A stretch of 64,000 nucleotides of DNA from Citromicrobium sp. JLT1363 (GCF_000186705.1 NZ_AEUE01000002.1:124001-188000); one strand, 5' to 3'; shown: positions 19,281 to 28,829, numbered from the stretch's first letter. Made by a program: numbers and translations. Notes: generated by a model not told the origin, from the letters alone.

Positions 19281-19976
19281 TCACCTCGGCAACACGTAGC
19301 GGATAGACTGCGACGTGGTTGCCTGGATCGGGTCGCCGGCTGCGTTCAGCGCGGGATTGTAGCGCGCATAGCGCCGCATCCCGCGGCAGGCCGCATCGTC
19401 CAGCGTGCTCGAGCCCGAGGAACCGGTCACCGTACACGCGCTGACCCGACCTCTGGTGTCGACGGTGATGCGCATGGTCACGATGCCTTCCTCGTCGCGC
19501 GAGAGCGCACGCTGAGGATAGTCGCCCTGGATCTGACCGGCCCAGCGGCCCTGGTTGTCGGGCGACAGACCGCGAGCCTGCGAAGGCGGCGGCGGCGGAG
19601 GCGGTGGCGGCGGCGGCGCCGGCGGCGCTACCGGCGCGGCAGGCGGAATCCGCAGTGCCGGCGGTGCGGGCGGCGGAATCGTCTGCTGCGTACGCACCTG
19701 GGGCGGGTTTGTGGCCACCGAGATCGGCGGCGGCGGGGCCACCGGGGGTGGAGGCGCAACTTCCTGTTGCGGCTCTTCTGGTGGCGGCGGCTCATCCTCC
19801 GGCTCCGGCGGCTCCGGTTCTTCGATGTCGACCGTGGTCACACGTTCGACCATCTCTTTGGTATTGCTGATCCCGAGATACTCCAAGAGCACCCAGAACA
19901 GACCAAGGTGGATGAGAACAACGATGATAATCGCGACAAGTTTGTTGCCGCTCATCTGTTGGTCTGAATAAGCCAT
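19281..19976 (-). CDS. tonB: TonB energy transducer
   Basis: A 231-residue TonB. Residues about 12-32 form the N-terminal anchor (LVAIIIVVLIHLGLFWVLL, with the conserved His in the helix); residues about 45-135 are a rigid Pro/Glu-rich spacer that spans the periplasm, including runs of prolines; residues about 140-231 form the C-terminal domain (YPQRALSRDEEGIVTMRI) that contacts the TonB box of outer-membrane receptors. First gene of the tonB-exbB-exbD-exbD operon. No TonB-dependent receptor gene is nearby. Confidence 0.95.
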   Translation of the reverse strand: MAYSDQQMSGNKLVAIIIVVLIHLGLFWVLLEYLGISNTKEMVERVTTVDIEEPEPPEPEDEPPPPEEPQQEVAPPPPVAPPPPISVATNPPQVRTQQTIPPPAPPALRIPPAAPVAPPAPPPPPPPPPPPSQARGLSPDNQGRWAGQIQGDYPQRALSRDEEGIVTMRITVDTRGRVSACTVTGSSGSSTLDDAACRGMRRYARYNPALNAAGDPIQATTSQSIRYVLPR

Positions 19977-20299
19977 GCAGTCGCATCACTCCATCAAACA
20001 CCGGGCGCGGCCCGGCGATCATGTCCGGCGGCTGCACCGGACGGCGATTGTCGGTCCCCTCAGGTCAATCGTTTGCATCCCCGGACACGCCGAAGCCGCA
20101 ATTTAATTAGCCAGAGGGGCCGTTGCCGGGCCATCTCTTACCGTCCGCCCGGACCGGCCGGGTCTTAAACAGGATGATTACCCTCTGCAAACCCTTTGTC
20201 GGTTCAGTGAGGATTCACGGCGAAATGTGTCTCCAGACTGAAAATCTTGTCACCGGAATCATATAACGCGTTCCGACAGGCTTAATTCCGGAGAGTGCC
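19977..20299. promoter_or_regulatory. Divergent intergenic region between tonB operon and an exported-protein gene
   Basis: This 323-base gap separates divergent genes and is AT-richer than its surroundings (for example AATTTAATTAG near 20100), so it should hold promoters for both sides. I could not identify a well-spaced -35/-10 pair, nor a convincing Fur box. The GTG start at 20300 is preceded by GGAGAG. Confidence 0.4.
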
Positions 20300-21169
20300 G
20301 TGAAGTTCCTCGCCCCGTTCATTGCCACCGCCATGCTCGCAGCAGCCCCCTTGCCGGGTGCCGCCGCTGCGGCGCAGAACTCGGGCAGCGTGGCCGCCGC
20401 GCCGACCCAGGCCAGCGATGCGGACCTGATCGACCTGGCGGATTATTCGGATCTCGTCCTGCGCGCAAAAGTGCGCCGCCAGAGCGAGGTGCCGCCCGAG
20501 CGTGCGCCCGGACTGAAGCCGGGCCATGCGCGCTTCTATATCGAAGCGGACACGATCGGTCTGATCTCGGGGACGAGTTCCGTGGGCGAGCGCGTGCGTT
20601 ACCTGGTGGACCTTCCGTATGATGCGCGGGGCCGCAAGCCGAAGCTGAAAAAGGAAGAGGTGCTGCTGTTCGCTCGCCCCGTGCCGCGCAGGCCGGGCGA
20701 GATCCAGCTGGTCGCGCCGGACGCCCAATTGCTCTGGAACGATGCGCTGGAACAGCGCACCCGTGCCATTTTGACACAGCTTGTGGCGCCCGGTGCAGCC
20801 CCCCGGATCGTGGGCGTGGGCGATGCGCTTTCGGTTGCAGGCACCCTCGCGGGCGAATCGGAAACCCAGATATTCCTGGAGACGGTCGACGATTCTCCGG
20901 CCGCGATCAGCGTGGTGCGACGGCCCGGGATGGCGCCGGTGTGGGGTGTATCTTTCTCCGAAATCGTGGATCAGGCGGCCAGCGTTCCGGCCGAGGGCAG
21001 CCTCGCCTATTATCGGCTGGCCTGTGCGCTGCCGCGTTCGTTGCCGAGCGAGGCGAACCTGGCCCGCGAGCCTGCCGACCGCGCACGGGCGAGCGACGAT
21101 TACCGCTTCGTCCTGTCGCAACTGGGCCCTTGCCCGCGCCTGCGCGAGGCGCCGACGCTCTCCTACTGA
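20300..21169 (+). CDS. Exported protein of unknown function
   Basis: A 289-residue protein with a signal peptide (KFLAPFIATAMLAAAPLPGAA, cleavage near AAA-A). The mature part opens with DADLIDLADYSDLVLRAKV and contains a long beta-rich region (YIEADTIGLISG, RYLVDLPYDARG, EEVLLFARPV), two C-terminal Cys (LACALPR and GPCPRL) and no motif I recognise. The start is GTG 20300, supported by GGAGAG upstream. Its position between the tonB operon and hom gives no functional hint. It is probably a periplasmic protein conserved in close relatives; that is inference. Confidence 0.75.
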   Translation: MKFLAPFIATAMLAAAPLPGAAAAAQNSGSVAAAPTQASDADLIDLADYSDLVLRAKVRRQSEVPPERAPGLKPGHARFYIEADTIGLISGTSSVGERVRYLVDLPYDARGRKPKLKKEEVLLFARPVPRRPGEIQLVAPDAQLLWNDALEQRTRAILTQLVAPGAAPRIVGVGDALSVAGTLAGESETQIFLETVDDSPAAISVVRRPGMAPVWGVSFSEIVDQAASVPAEGSLAYYRLACALPRSLPSEANLAREPADRARASDDYRFVLSQLGPCPRLREAPTLSY

Positions 21170-21262
21170 TCGCGCGTCGCGCTGCCACGGGCGCTGCCAC
21201 AGGCCCGTGAAATATCCCCGGGGGCTTGCCTTCGCGCATGCGGTGCCTAATCGCGTCGCGCC

Positions 21263-22591
21263 ATGGACAGAGCATTCAAACTTGGCATCGCCGGGCTCGG
21301 CACGGTCGGCACCGGCGTTGTGCGCCTGCTGAGCGAACACGCCGATCTGCTGGCAGAGCGCAGCGGACGGCGGATCGAAATAGCGGCGGTGAGCGCGCGC
21401 AACCCGGCGCGCGATCGCGGGATCGACCTTTCCGGCTACCAGTGGTGCGAGGACCCGGTGGACCTGGCGAATGTCGACGGGCTCGATGCGGTGGTCGAGG
21501 TGATCGGCGGCACGGACGGCCCCGCGCTCGATCTTGCCAGGGCGAGCCTCGATGCGAGCCGCTCTTTCGTCACGGCGAACAAGGCGATGATCGCCGAACA
21601 CGGCCTCGCCCTGGCCGAATCTGCCGAGCGTACCGGCGCCGCGCTCGCCTTCGAAGCCGCGGTTTGCGCGGGGACGCCGATCCTGCAGACCTTGCGCGAA
21701 GGCATGGTCGCCAACCGGATCGACCGGATCGAGGGAATCCTCAACGGCACCAGCAATTACATCCTGTCCGCGATGGAGCGTTCGGGCGAGGATTTTGCCG
21801 AGACTCTCGCCGAAGCACAGCGGCTCGGTTACGCGGAAGCGGACCCGGCGCTCGACGTTGGTGGCGGAGACGCTGCGCACAAGCTTGCGATCCTTGCTGC
21901 GCTCGGCTTCGGCCTCAAGCCCGATTTCGGCAGCGTCGAGGTCGAAGGCATCCGTGATGTGCGGGCCGCCGATATCGCGCAGGCCGAACGGCTTGGATTC
22001 GTCATCCGCCTGGTCGCGATGGCCGATCTCGAACGCCGGGAAGATGCGCCCGCTCGCCTCCTGCAGCGGGTCCGTCCCTGCCTGCTGCCCGCAGATCATC
22101 CGCTGGCGCGAATCGATGGGCCGACCAACGCGGTGCTGGCCCAGGGCGACTACGCGGGCCCGATCCTGCTGCAGGGCGCGGGCGCAGGCAGCGAATCGAC
22201 TGCCAGCGCTGTGGTCGCCGATATCGTCGCGCTCGCCCGGGGCGATGCGCGCCCGGCCTTCGGGGTGCCCGCATCCAGCCTGGAAAGCGCGGAAAGCGCC
22301 GATTCGGGCTCGCGCGAGGCGCGGTATTACCTGCGGTTCGTGGTTGCGGATCGCCCCGGCGTGCTGGCCGAGCTGGCCGCCGCGATGCGCGATGCGCGGG
22401 TGAGTATCCAGAGCCTGATTCAGGAAGGCGAGAATCTGGGCAATGGCGAGGATACCGGCGAGGCCGGGATCATGATTGCCCTGGTTACGCACAAGGCTCC
22501 GGCCCGCAACATCAGGGATGCACTGCATCGCCTGGGCGATTCGCCAAGCATCGTCGAAACGCCGCTGGCCATGCCGCTCCTGATGAATTGA
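21263..22591 (+). CDS. hom: Homoserine dehydrogenase
   Basis: A 442-residue NAD(P)-dependent enzyme that reduces aspartate semialdehyde to homoserine, the branch point to threonine and methionine. N-terminal Rossmann motif GLGTVGTGV (residues 10-18), catalytic-domain signature EGILNGTSNYIL (about 156-167) and ADPALDVGGGDAAHK, and a C-terminal ACT domain from about residue 350 (YYLRFVVADRPGVLAELAAAM) that usually mediates threonine feedback. The ATG at 21263 directly precedes the Rossmann fold. Confidence 0.96.
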   Translation: MDRAFKLGIAGLGTVGTGVVRLLSEHADLLAERSGRRIEIAAVSARNPARDRGIDLSGYQWCEDPVDLANVDGLDAVVEVIGGTDGPALDLARASLDASRSFVTANKAMIAEHGLALAESAERTGAALAFEAAVCAGTPILQTLREGMVANRIDRIEGILNGTSNYILSAMERSGEDFAETLAEAQRLGYAEADPALDVGGGDAAHKLAILAALGFGLKPDFGSVEVEGIRDVRAADIAQAERLGFVIRLVAMADLERREDAPARLLQRVRPCLLPADHPLARIDGPTNAVLAQGDYAGPILLQGAGAGSESTASAVVADIVALARGDARPAFGVPASSLESAESADSGSREARYYLRFVVADRPGVLAELAAAMRDARVSIQSLIQEGENLGNGEDTGEAGIMIALVTHKAPARNIRDALHRLGDSPSIVETPLAMPLLMN

Positions 22592-22607
22592 GCCCGATTG
22601 GTCGGGC
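22592..22607. terminator. Possible short stem-loop between convergent genes
   Basis: GCCCGA-TTGG-TCGGGC forms a 6-bp stem in the 19-base gap between hom and the convergent exported-protein gene. There is no T-run, so the terminator role is weak. Confidence 0.35.
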
Positions 22608-22610
22608 GCG

Positions 22611-23228
22611 CTAGGGTTGCGGCGCAATGCCCTCCTCGTCCGCGGTATCGGTGGCGGGCCCGGGGTCGGACCGATCCGCGGCACTTCCGGCAATCGCCTC
22701 CGCTTCGACGAGGGCCTCCCCTTCGTCATACCGGCTGCCACGCGGCGCGAGCCCCCGCGCGATCCGGTCCGCATCCGATCCCGGCGGGGCTTCGGGCAGG
22801 GCGGTCACGTCGATCATGTAGACCGGCGGCGGCGGGCACGGAGGCACAACGCACAATCCGCCGACCGTCGCAGGACCCCTGAAGATGCCGGGGCCTGCGA
22901 CGTCGGGCGCTTCCCCGGCCCAGGACAGGTGGCTGTCGTCGCCCTCCTCCAGCCGCGATGAAACGCGATAGCGCTCCGCATCTGCTTCGACCGGGGCGCA
23001 CACGATGATGAGGGTTTCGTCTTCGCTGATTTCGCAATCGGCGGGTTTTTCGGGTTCGGGCTCGGGCAGCGTGTAGGCTTCCTTCGCGCGTTCGAGCAGC
23101 GGGCCCACGAAATCCGCCGAACCCGCCTCTTGCTCCGCAGGCTGCGAGGATTGCGCCCCCGACGCGCCGGGCCACGCCAGCATGAAGGCGAGCAAAGCGG
23201 CGTGCAAATACTTCGATCCAGTCGACAC
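22611..23228 (-). CDS. Exported protein of unknown function
   Basis: A 205-residue protein with a signal peptide (AALLAFMLAWPGASGAQS). Residues about 30-65 are rich in Glu and Pro. A Cys pair (DCEISEDETLIIVCAPVE, about residues 64-78) is followed by ERYRVSSRLEE; further Cys occur in GLCVVPPCPPPPVYMID. The CEIS-x-IIVC pattern recurs in small secreted proteins I have seen in sphingomonads, but I know no function. It is the only minus-strand gene between 20 and 37 kb. Confidence 0.72.
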   Translation of the reverse strand: MSTGSKYLHAALLAFMLAWPGASGAQSSQPAEQEAGSADFVGPLLERAKEAYTLPEPEPEKPADCEISEDETLIIVCAPVEADAERYRVSSRLEEGDDSHLSWAGEAPDVAGPGIFRGPATVGGLCVVPPCPPPPVYMIDVTALPEAPPGSDADRIARGLAPRGSRYDEGEALVEAEAIAGSAADRSDPGPATDTADEEGIAPQP

Positions 23229-23291
23229 GGCCCCGCTCCCGGACTAGGCGCTCACAGGACCGCCAAGCATACCAGAAGGGCTGAATCACCT

Positions 23292-24275
23292 ATGAACACC
23301 GCAAGCGATGGCAAGACGAACGAACTCGACCGGGTGCTCGTGCTCGAAATGGTTCGCGTGACAGAGAAAGCTGCGATTGCGGCTTCGAAGCTGGTCGGGC
23401 GCGGGGACGAGAAGGCCGCCGATGCCGCTGCCGTGGAAGCCATGCGGCGCGCCTTCGACAAGCTGGATATCGACGGGACCGTGGTGATCGGGGAGGGCGA
23501 GCGGGACGAGGCGCCCATGCTCTATATCGGCGAGAAGGTCGGCGGGGCGCCGGGTGCCGGCCCCAAGATCGACATCGCGCTCGATCCGCTGGAGGGCACC
23601 ACGATCACCGCCAAGGCCGGGCCCAATGCGCTCGCCGTGCTGGCGGCGGCGGAAGAGGGCAACCTGCTGAACGCGCCCGATGTCTACATGGACAAGCTGG
23701 CGGTCGGCCCCGGCTACCCGGAAGGTATCATCGATCTCGCCAAGTCGCCGACCGAGAACGTGAAGGCGGTGGCCGAGGCCAAGGGCGTGAAGCCCGAAGA
23801 CATCATCGTGTGCGTGCTCGACCGTCCGCGTCACGAGGGCCTGATCGCGGAACTGCGCGCGCTTGGCTGCGGCGTGGCGCTGATCGGCGATGGCGACGTG
23901 GCGGGCGTCATCGCCGTCACCGATCCGGACACGACGATCGACATGTACATGGGCCAGGGCGGCGCGCCCGAGGGCGTGCTGGCCGCCGCCGCGCTGCGCT
24001 GCGTGGGCGGCCAGTTCAACGGCCGCCTGCTGTTCCGCAACGACGACGAGAAGGCGCGCGCGGCCAAGTGGGGCGTGGAGGATCTGGACCGGATCTACAC
24101 GCTGGGCGAGCTCGCCAAGGGCGACTGCATCTTCGCCGCCACTGGGGTTACCTCCGGATCGCTGCTGGAAGGCGTCAAGCGCCTGCCGGGAGGCCGGATG
24201 ACGACGGAAAGCGTGGTGATGCGCTCTTCTTCGGGCACGGTGCGCTGGATCAAGAGCGAGCACCGGGCGCGGTAG
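23292..24275 (+). CDS. glpX: Fructose-1,6-bisphosphatase class II
   Basis: A 327-residue gluconeogenic phosphatase (fructose 1,6-bisphosphate to fructose 6-phosphate) in the GlpX family, which is unrelated in sequence to class I enzymes. Motifs: GEGERDEAPMLYIGE (about residues 64-78), DPLEGTTITAKAGPNA (metal and substrate binding, about 98-113) and YMGQGGAPEGVLAAAAL. The start at ATG 23292 gives the family N-terminus (LDRVLVLEMVRVTEKAA); the open frame upstream is antisense to the previous gene. Confidence 0.95.
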   Translation: MNTASDGKTNELDRVLVLEMVRVTEKAAIAASKLVGRGDEKAADAAAVEAMRRAFDKLDIDGTVVIGEGERDEAPMLYIGEKVGGAPGAGPKIDIALDPLEGTTITAKAGPNALAVLAAAEEGNLLNAPDVYMDKLAVGPGYPEGIIDLAKSPTENVKAVAEAKGVKPEDIIVCVLDRPRHEGLIAELRALGCGVALIGDGDVAGVIAVTDPDTTIDMYMGQGGAPEGVLAAAALRCVGGQFNGRLLFRNDDEKARAAKWGVEDLDRIYTLGELAKGDCIFAATGVTSGSLLEGVKRLPGGRMTTESVVMRSSSGTVRWIKSEHRAR

Positions 24276-24285
24276 GGCGCGACCA

Positions 24286-24978
24286 GTGGCCGCACCGGGT
24301 CATGTGCCTGCCGAGGTCGTGGCACTTGCGCACCGGCTCGGCATCGAAGAGCCGCAATACGGCGGTTCCGTCCTCTTGCGGCAGACCGGCCGGCTGCGCA
24401 GCGATGCAAAAGCCCGGTGGATGCGTTTCAAGGCGCGCCAGCACATTGCCGTGGATCGGTGCGGCTTTGCGTGGCGGGCCGGGGTCGGCCCGTTGGGCTT
24501 GATCCACGTCGAAGATGCTCTCGACGGTGCAACGCCAATCGGCAGGGTCGCCGCGTTGGGCATAATCCCACTCGCACGGTCCGAATATTCGGTCCCGCTC
24601 CTCAAGGGCGAACTGATGCGATATCTCGCCGAGCTGCCGTGGGCACCCGACGCCATCCTCGCCAACTCCGAACTTCAGTGGGAAGCGCAGGGTGAACGGC
24701 GACTGGCGGTGAGCGCCACGATCGACGCAATCGAGGCCACGGTCATCTTCCACCTCGACGATACAGGCCTGCCGGTCCGGGTGGAGGGACGCAGGCCACG
24801 GCAGGAGGGCGGCGTCTTCCACGAGCGAGAATGGCACGGCGAGTTCGGCGATTTTCGCACGATCGAGGGCCGACTGGTGCCGCATGTCGGGAAAGTCTCC
24901 TGGCGCATCGAGGCAGAGCGGGTCGACGTCTGGCACGGGCGGCTTGCGGCGTGGGCGATCACCGGGCCGAAGCGTTGA
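24286..24978 (+). CDS. DUF6544 (former DUF6920)-type protein
   Basis: A 230-residue soluble protein. VRL-like start, then a beta-rich domain with LLRQTGRLR and [11 protein letters not shown], and the segment [18 protein letters not shown] (about residues 104-121), which I recognise from the DUF6544/DUF6920 family of unknown function. It begins with GTG 24286, 10 bases after the glpX stop, so it may be co-transcribed with glpX, but no convincing ribosome site is seen. The family name is from memory and should be checked. Confidence 0.7.
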   Translation: MAAPGHVPAEVVALAHRLGIEEPQYGGSVLLRQTGRLRSDAKARWMRFKARQHIAVDRCGFAWRAGVGPLGLIHVEDALDGATPIGRVAALGIIPLARSEYSVPLLKGELMRYLAELPWAPDAILANSELQWEAQGERRLAVSATIDAIEATVIFHLDDTGLPVRVEGRRPRQEGGVFHEREWHGEFGDFRTIEGRLVPHVGKVSWRIEAERVDVWHGRLAAWAITGPKR

Positions 24979-25078
24979 GTTGCCGGAAACCTCGTCGATC
25001 GCTCTGTTGCAATCGCGTGACCGTGGGGTTAGCCGCCGAACCGATCCCGCTCCGCGCGCAACAAGGACTGACCCCCTT

Positions 25079-26014
25079 ATGAAACTGATGGCCGGCAATT
25101 CGAACCTGCCCCTGGCCCGCGCCGTTGCGGGCTATCTTGAAATTCCGCTGACCGATGCCAGCGTGCGCCGATTCGCGGACGAGGAAGTCTTCATCGAAAT
25201 CCACGAGAACGTACGCGGCGAAGACGTGTTCGTGCTCCAGTCGACCAGCTTCCCGGCGAACGACAACCTGATGGAACTGCTGATCGCGATCGATGCGCTC
25301 AAGCGCGCCTCGGCGCGGCGGATCACCGCGGTGGTCCCCTATTTCGGCTATGCCCGGCAGGATCGCAAACCCGGCCCGCGCACGCCGATTTCGGCCAAGC
25401 TGGTCGCCAACCTGATCACGCAGGCAGGCGCAGACCGCGTGCTGGCGGTGGACCTGCACGCAGGCCAGATCCAGGGCTTCTTCGACATCCCGACCGACAA
25501 CCTGTTCGCCGCGCCTGTGATGGCGGCGGATATTCAGGCGCGGTATGGCGACAAGGACCTGATGGTCGTCTCCCCCGACGTCGGCGGCGTGGTGCGTGCC
25601 CGCGCGCTGGCCAAGCGGCTCGACAACGCGCCGCTCGCCATCGTCGACAAGCGGCGCGACCGTCCCGGCGAATCGGAAGTAATGAACATCATCGGCGACG
25701 TGAAGGGCCGCCACTGCGTGCTGATCGACGATATCGTCGATTCGGGGGGGACGCTGTGCAACGCGGCCGACGCCCTGCTCGAACAGGGTGCCGAATCGGT
25801 CGCAGCCTACATCACCCACGGCGTGCTGTCGGGCGGCGCGGTGGCGCGGGTCGACGGATCGCAGCTGACCGAACTGGTGGTGACCGACACGATTCCCGCA
25901 GCGGAAGCCGCCAAGGACGCCAAGCGCATCCGCTACCTCACCATCGCCCCGCTGATCGGTGAGGCGGTGCGGCGGATTGCGGACGAAAGCTCCGTCTCGA
26001 GTCTGTTCGACTAG
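25079..26014 (+). CDS. prs: Ribose-phosphate pyrophosphokinase (PRPP synthetase)
   Basis: A 311-residue enzyme that makes PRPP from ribose 5-phosphate and ATP, feeding purine, pyrimidine, His and Trp synthesis. Signatures: [18 protein letters not shown] (about residues 92-109), [36 protein letters not shown], and the PRPP loop [13 protein letters not shown] (about 213-225). ATG 25079 gives the family N-terminus [13 protein letters not shown]. hisN follows, sharing one base with its stop, so the PRPP and histidine genes are coupled. Confidence 0.96.
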   Translation: MKLMAGNSNLPLARAVAGYLEIPLTDASVRRFADEEVFIEIHENVRGEDVFVLQSTSFPANDNLMELLIAIDALKRASARRITAVVPYFGYARQDRKPGPRTPISAKLVANLITQAGADRVLAVDLHAGQIQGFFDIPTDNLFAAPVMAADIQARYGDKDLMVVSPDVGGVVRARALAKRLDNAPLAIVDKRRDRPGESEVMNIIGDVKGRHCVLIDDIVDSGGTLCNAADALLEQGAESVAAYITHGVLSGGAVARVDGSQLTELVVTDTIPAAEAAKDAKRIRYLTIAPLIGEAVRRIADESSVSSLFD

Positions 26015-26829
26015 TGAAACTCGACGACGAACTTGCTGTCGCGCACCGGCTGGCAGACGCCGCTCGCGAGGCGATTCGCCCCCATTTCCGCAAGACTACG
26101 CCTGAGTTCAAGGGAGACGCGTCGCCCGTGACCATCGCCGACCGCGACGCGGAAGATGCGATGCGCGTGATCCTGATGTCCGAATATGCGCAGGACGGAA
26201 TCGTGGGCGAGGAATATCCCGAGCATGAGGGCCGCTCGGGCCGAAAATGGGTGCTCGACCCGATCGACGGCACCATCAGCTTCGTCGCCGGCCGGCCCAT
26301 CTTCGGCACGCTGATTGCACTGCTGCAGGACGGCTGGCCCGTGCTGGGCATTATCGATCAGCCCATTATCGGGGAGCGCTGGGTCGGGCGGATCGGCGCG
26401 CCCACCACGCTCAACGGCAAGGACGTGCGCACGCGCAGCTGCAAGAGCCTCGACGCGGCGATGCTTGCGACGAGCAGCCCGCACTATTTCGATGCGCAGG
26501 GCGCGGATGCCTACATGCGGCTGGCCCATGCGGTTGGCGGCAACAAGCGGCAGGGCATGATCGTCTATGGCGGCGACTGCTACAATTACGGCCTGCTGGC
26601 GAACGGCCAGCTCGATATCGTGTGCGAATCGGGGCTCAAGCTGTTCGACTATGCCGCACTGGTTCCCATCGTGGAGGGCGCAGGCGGTACCATGTCCGAC
26701 TGGCAGGGCCATCCGCTCGACGCGGATAGCGACGGCAGCGTGATCGCTCTGGGTGACCCCGCGCGGCTGGAGGATGTGCTCGAAGCTCTGGCCGGGCATT
26801 CCCACGAGGCCGGCGACCACGGGCACTGA
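26014..26829 (+). CDS. hisN: Histidinol-phosphatase, inositol monophosphatase family
   Basis: A 271-residue Mg2+-dependent phosphatase. Motifs GDASPVTIADRDAE (residues about 34-47), EEYPEHEG, the metal site DPIDGTISFVAGRPIFGTLIA (about 84-104) and a C-terminal FDYAALVPIVEGAGG. It is of the HisN type (dephosphorylating histidinol phosphate in actinobacteria and alphaproteobacteria) rather than SuhB, judged by GxP-FGTL and its place directly after prs. GTG 26014 shares a base with the prs stop. The exact substrate is inferred. Confidence 0.88.
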   Translation: MKLDDELAVAHRLADAAREAIRPHFRKTTPEFKGDASPVTIADRDAEDAMRVILMSEYAQDGIVGEEYPEHEGRSGRKWVLDPIDGTISFVAGRPIFGTLIALLQDGWPVLGIIDQPIIGERWVGRIGAPTTLNGKDVRTRSCKSLDAAMLATSSPHYFDAQGADAYMRLAHAVGGNKRQGMIVYGGDCYNYGLLANGQLDIVCESGLKLFDYAALVPIVEGAGGTMSDWQGHPLDADSDGSVIALGDPARLEDVLEALAGHSHEAGDHGH

Positions 26830-27254
26830 TGCGCCTGTTCGTATACGGCGTGCTGATAAAGGAGCTGGCGCGGGGCCATGCGGCCCAGCTGATTGCCACC
26901 CTCGGGCCGGGCCAGCGCGCGGTGGCTCGCGGCGCCTTGTATGCCGTCGGGCGAGAGAGCGAGGGTGGTTGCTACCCGATCCTGTTGCATGATCCTGCAG
27001 GGCCGAAGGTCCATGGTTTCGTCCATGAAGCGGGCGAAGTCGACTGGGAGGCGATGGACGCTTTCGAGAATGCGCACGAGGGCCCGGACGCCGAATATGT
27101 TCGGCGCGCAATCGACGTGACGCTGGCCGACGGCACGCGCACCAGCGCCTTTGCCTATTGCTATGCGCGCGCCGTTCCGCCGGGTGCGGAAGCGATCCCC
27201 GGCGGCAGCTTTGCCGCCTGGCTGAGCGAGACGGGTCGCACCGCTTTCACCTGA
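26829..27254 (+). CDS. Gamma-glutamylcyclotransferase-like (AIG2/GGCT fold) protein
   Basis: A 141-residue protein starting MRLFVYGVL, the YGxL substrate-loop of the AIG2/GGCT fold, followed by RGALYAVG and GFVHEAGEVDWEAMDAFE, where the Glu in DAFE aligns with the catalytic acid and EYVRRAI follows as usual. Such enzymes cyclise gamma-glutamyl amines or degrade gamma-glutamyl peptides, but many members have other roles. It shares one base with the hisN stop (TGATG). Confidence 0.82.
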   Translation: MRLFVYGVLIKELARGHAAQLIATLGPGQRAVARGALYAVGRESEGGCYPILLHDPAGPKVHGFVHEAGEVDWEAMDAFENAHEGPDAEYVRRAIDVTLADGTRTSAFAYCYARAVPPGAEAIPGGSFAAWLSETGRTAFT

Positions 27255-27304
27255 CCGGCCTTCATTCACCGGCACGTTTCGCGCCGAGTGCCGTTGGCAG
27301 AGGC

Positions 27305-28063
27305 ATGAGCAAAAACAGCATCTTCATCACCGGCATCGGCAATGGCATCGGCCGCGCCCTCGCCGTCTTCTACACCCAACTCGGCTGGAAAGTGGCAGGC
27401 ATCGATCCCGACGGCGAGGCGCTTGCCGAACTGCGCGAGGGGCTCGACGGCGATCTGCTGCTGATCGCGGGCGACGCCGGACGCGAGGCGGATGTGATCG
27501 ACACTGCCGACCGCCTGTCCGAATGGCTCGATGGCGCGCCGCTGTCCTGCCTGGTCAATAATGCGGGCATCGCCGATCCTTATGCCGGGCCGCTCGAAGA
27601 CCTCTCGCTCGCCGATTTCCAGAGCTGGATCGATGCCAGTCTGACCGCCGCCTTCCTGTGCAGCCGCGCGTGCCTGCCGCTGTTGCGGCGGGGGACCGAT
27701 GGCTGCATCGTCAACATCTCCTCCACCCGCGCGGTGATGAGCGAGCCCGATTGCTTCGGCTACGCCGCGGCCAAGGGTGGGCTGGACGCGCTGACCCATG
27801 CCATGGCTGTCTCGCTCGGCCCGGATATTCGCGTCAATGCAATCCGCCCCGGCTGGATTGAGACGCGCAACTGGCAAAAGGAGACCGAGCGCGAAAAGGT
27901 CGACCACCGGGAGAAGGACAAGGCGCAGCACCCGGCAGGGCGCGTCGGTCGTCCCGCTGATATCGCCGACACGGTGCACTGGTTGCTCGGCGCGGGCTTC
28001 GTCACCGGGCAGGCGATCAACGTCGATGGTGGCATGACGCGCAAGATGATCTACGAGCACTAG
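27305..28063 (+). CDS. Short-chain dehydrogenase/reductase
   Basis: A 252-residue classical SDR. Nucleotide-binding TGIGNGIGRALA (about residues 8-19), LVNNAGIADPY, catalytic Ser in NISSTRAV, and Tyr-x-x-x-Lys in YAAAKGG, with a C-terminal TGQAINVDGGM. ATG 27305 is chosen because it abuts the Rossmann fold; the longer frame runs into the previous gene. A second SDR starts two bases after its stop. Substrate unknown. Confidence 0.88.
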   Translation: MSKNSIFITGIGNGIGRALAVFYTQLGWKVAGIDPDGEALAELREGLDGDLLLIAGDAGREADVIDTADRLSEWLDGAPLSCLVNNAGIADPYAGPLEDLSLADFQSWIDASLTAAFLCSRACLPLLRRGTDGCIVNISSTRAVMSEPDCFGYAAAKGGLDALTHAMAVSLGPDIRVNAIRPGWIETRNWQKETEREKVDHREKDKAQHPAGRVGRPADIADTVHWLLGAGFVTGQAINVDGGMTRKMIYEH

Positions 28064-28065
28064 GC

Positions 28066-28800
28066 ATGACGACGGGGGGCCATCTCGATCTGAGCGGACG
28101 CACCGCGCTGGTGACCGGCGCGGCACGCGGACTGGGCAAGCAAATCGCCCTGCGGCTGGCGGAAAACGGCGCATGCGTGTTCGTGTCGGGCCGCGACGAG
28201 TCTGCTTTGCGAGAGGTGGGCGGCGGAACGCAGCCGCTGGTGTTCGACCTCGATGACGCGGCGGCGTGCGAGGCTGCGCTGAGCGGGGCGGGCGCGATCG
28301 ACATTCTCGTCAACAATGCCGGGATGCGCGACCGGCGCGCGCTGGCGGACCTGCCGCGCGAGGCGTTCTCCGCCATGCTGGAGACCAACCTCGCCGCACC
28401 CTTCGATCTCGCGCGCCGCGTGGCGCCGGGGATGATTGCGCGCGGGTGGGGGCGAATCGTCAACGTCAGCTCGATCGCGGGCCAGATCGCCCGGGGCGAC
28501 GTGGCCTACACCGCCAGCAAGGGCGGCCTCGACGCGCTGACCCGCGCGCTCGCTGCGGAGCTTGGCCCCCACGGCATCACCGTCAACGCGGTCGCACCGG
28601 GCTATTTCGCGACCGAGACCAATGCGGACATGGTCGCAGATGAAGAGATCGCCGCGCATCTCAAGCGCCGCACATCGCTGGGCCGCTGGGGCCAGCCCGA
28701 AGAAATCGCCGGCGCGGTCGCCTTCCTCGCCTCAGGCGATGCAAGCTACATCACTGGGCAGGTGCTCGCGATCGACGGCGGCTACCTCGCCCACTTCTGA
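28066..28800 (+). CDS. Short-chain dehydrogenase/reductase (FabG-like)
   Basis: A 244-residue classical SDR with TGAARGLGKQIA (residues about 17-28), ILVNNAGM, Ser in NVSSIAGQ, YTASKGG and TGQVLAIDGGYL at the C-terminus. The overall form is like FabG or gluconate 5-dehydrogenase. It follows the previous SDR by two bases, so the pair likely act together or on related carbonyl substrates; neither substrate can be named. Confidence 0.88.
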   Translation: MTTGGHLDLSGRTALVTGAARGLGKQIALRLAENGACVFVSGRDESALREVGGGTQPLVFDLDDAAACEAALSGAGAIDILVNNAGMRDRRALADLPREAFSAMLETNLAAPFDLARRVAPGMIARGWGRIVNVSSIAGQIARGDVAYTASKGGLDALTRALAAELGPHGITVNAVAPGYFATETNADMVADEEIAAHLKRRTSLGRWGQPEEIAGAVAFLASGDASYITGQVLAIDGGYLAHF

Positions 28801-28801
28801 C

Positions 28802-28829
28802 TTGCTTTTCGGCACAGAATCGCTAGATC
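28802..28829 (+). promoter_or_regulatory. Possible sigma-70-type promoter for rpmI-rplT
   Basis: TTGCTT, a 16-base spacer and TAGATC lie about 90 bases upstream of rpmI, just after the SDR stop. The boxes are imperfect; an own promoter is likely because the preceding genes are metabolic. Confidence 0.3.

Noticed and set aside
20220-20290. TTGTCA...TATAAC as a promoter for the 20300 gene
   Set aside because: The two boxes are only nine bases apart, too close for a sigma-70 promoter.
20282-22774. An 830-codon minus-strand open frame opposite the exported protein and hom
   Set aside because: Covers two recognised plus-strand genes and contains no recognisable domain.
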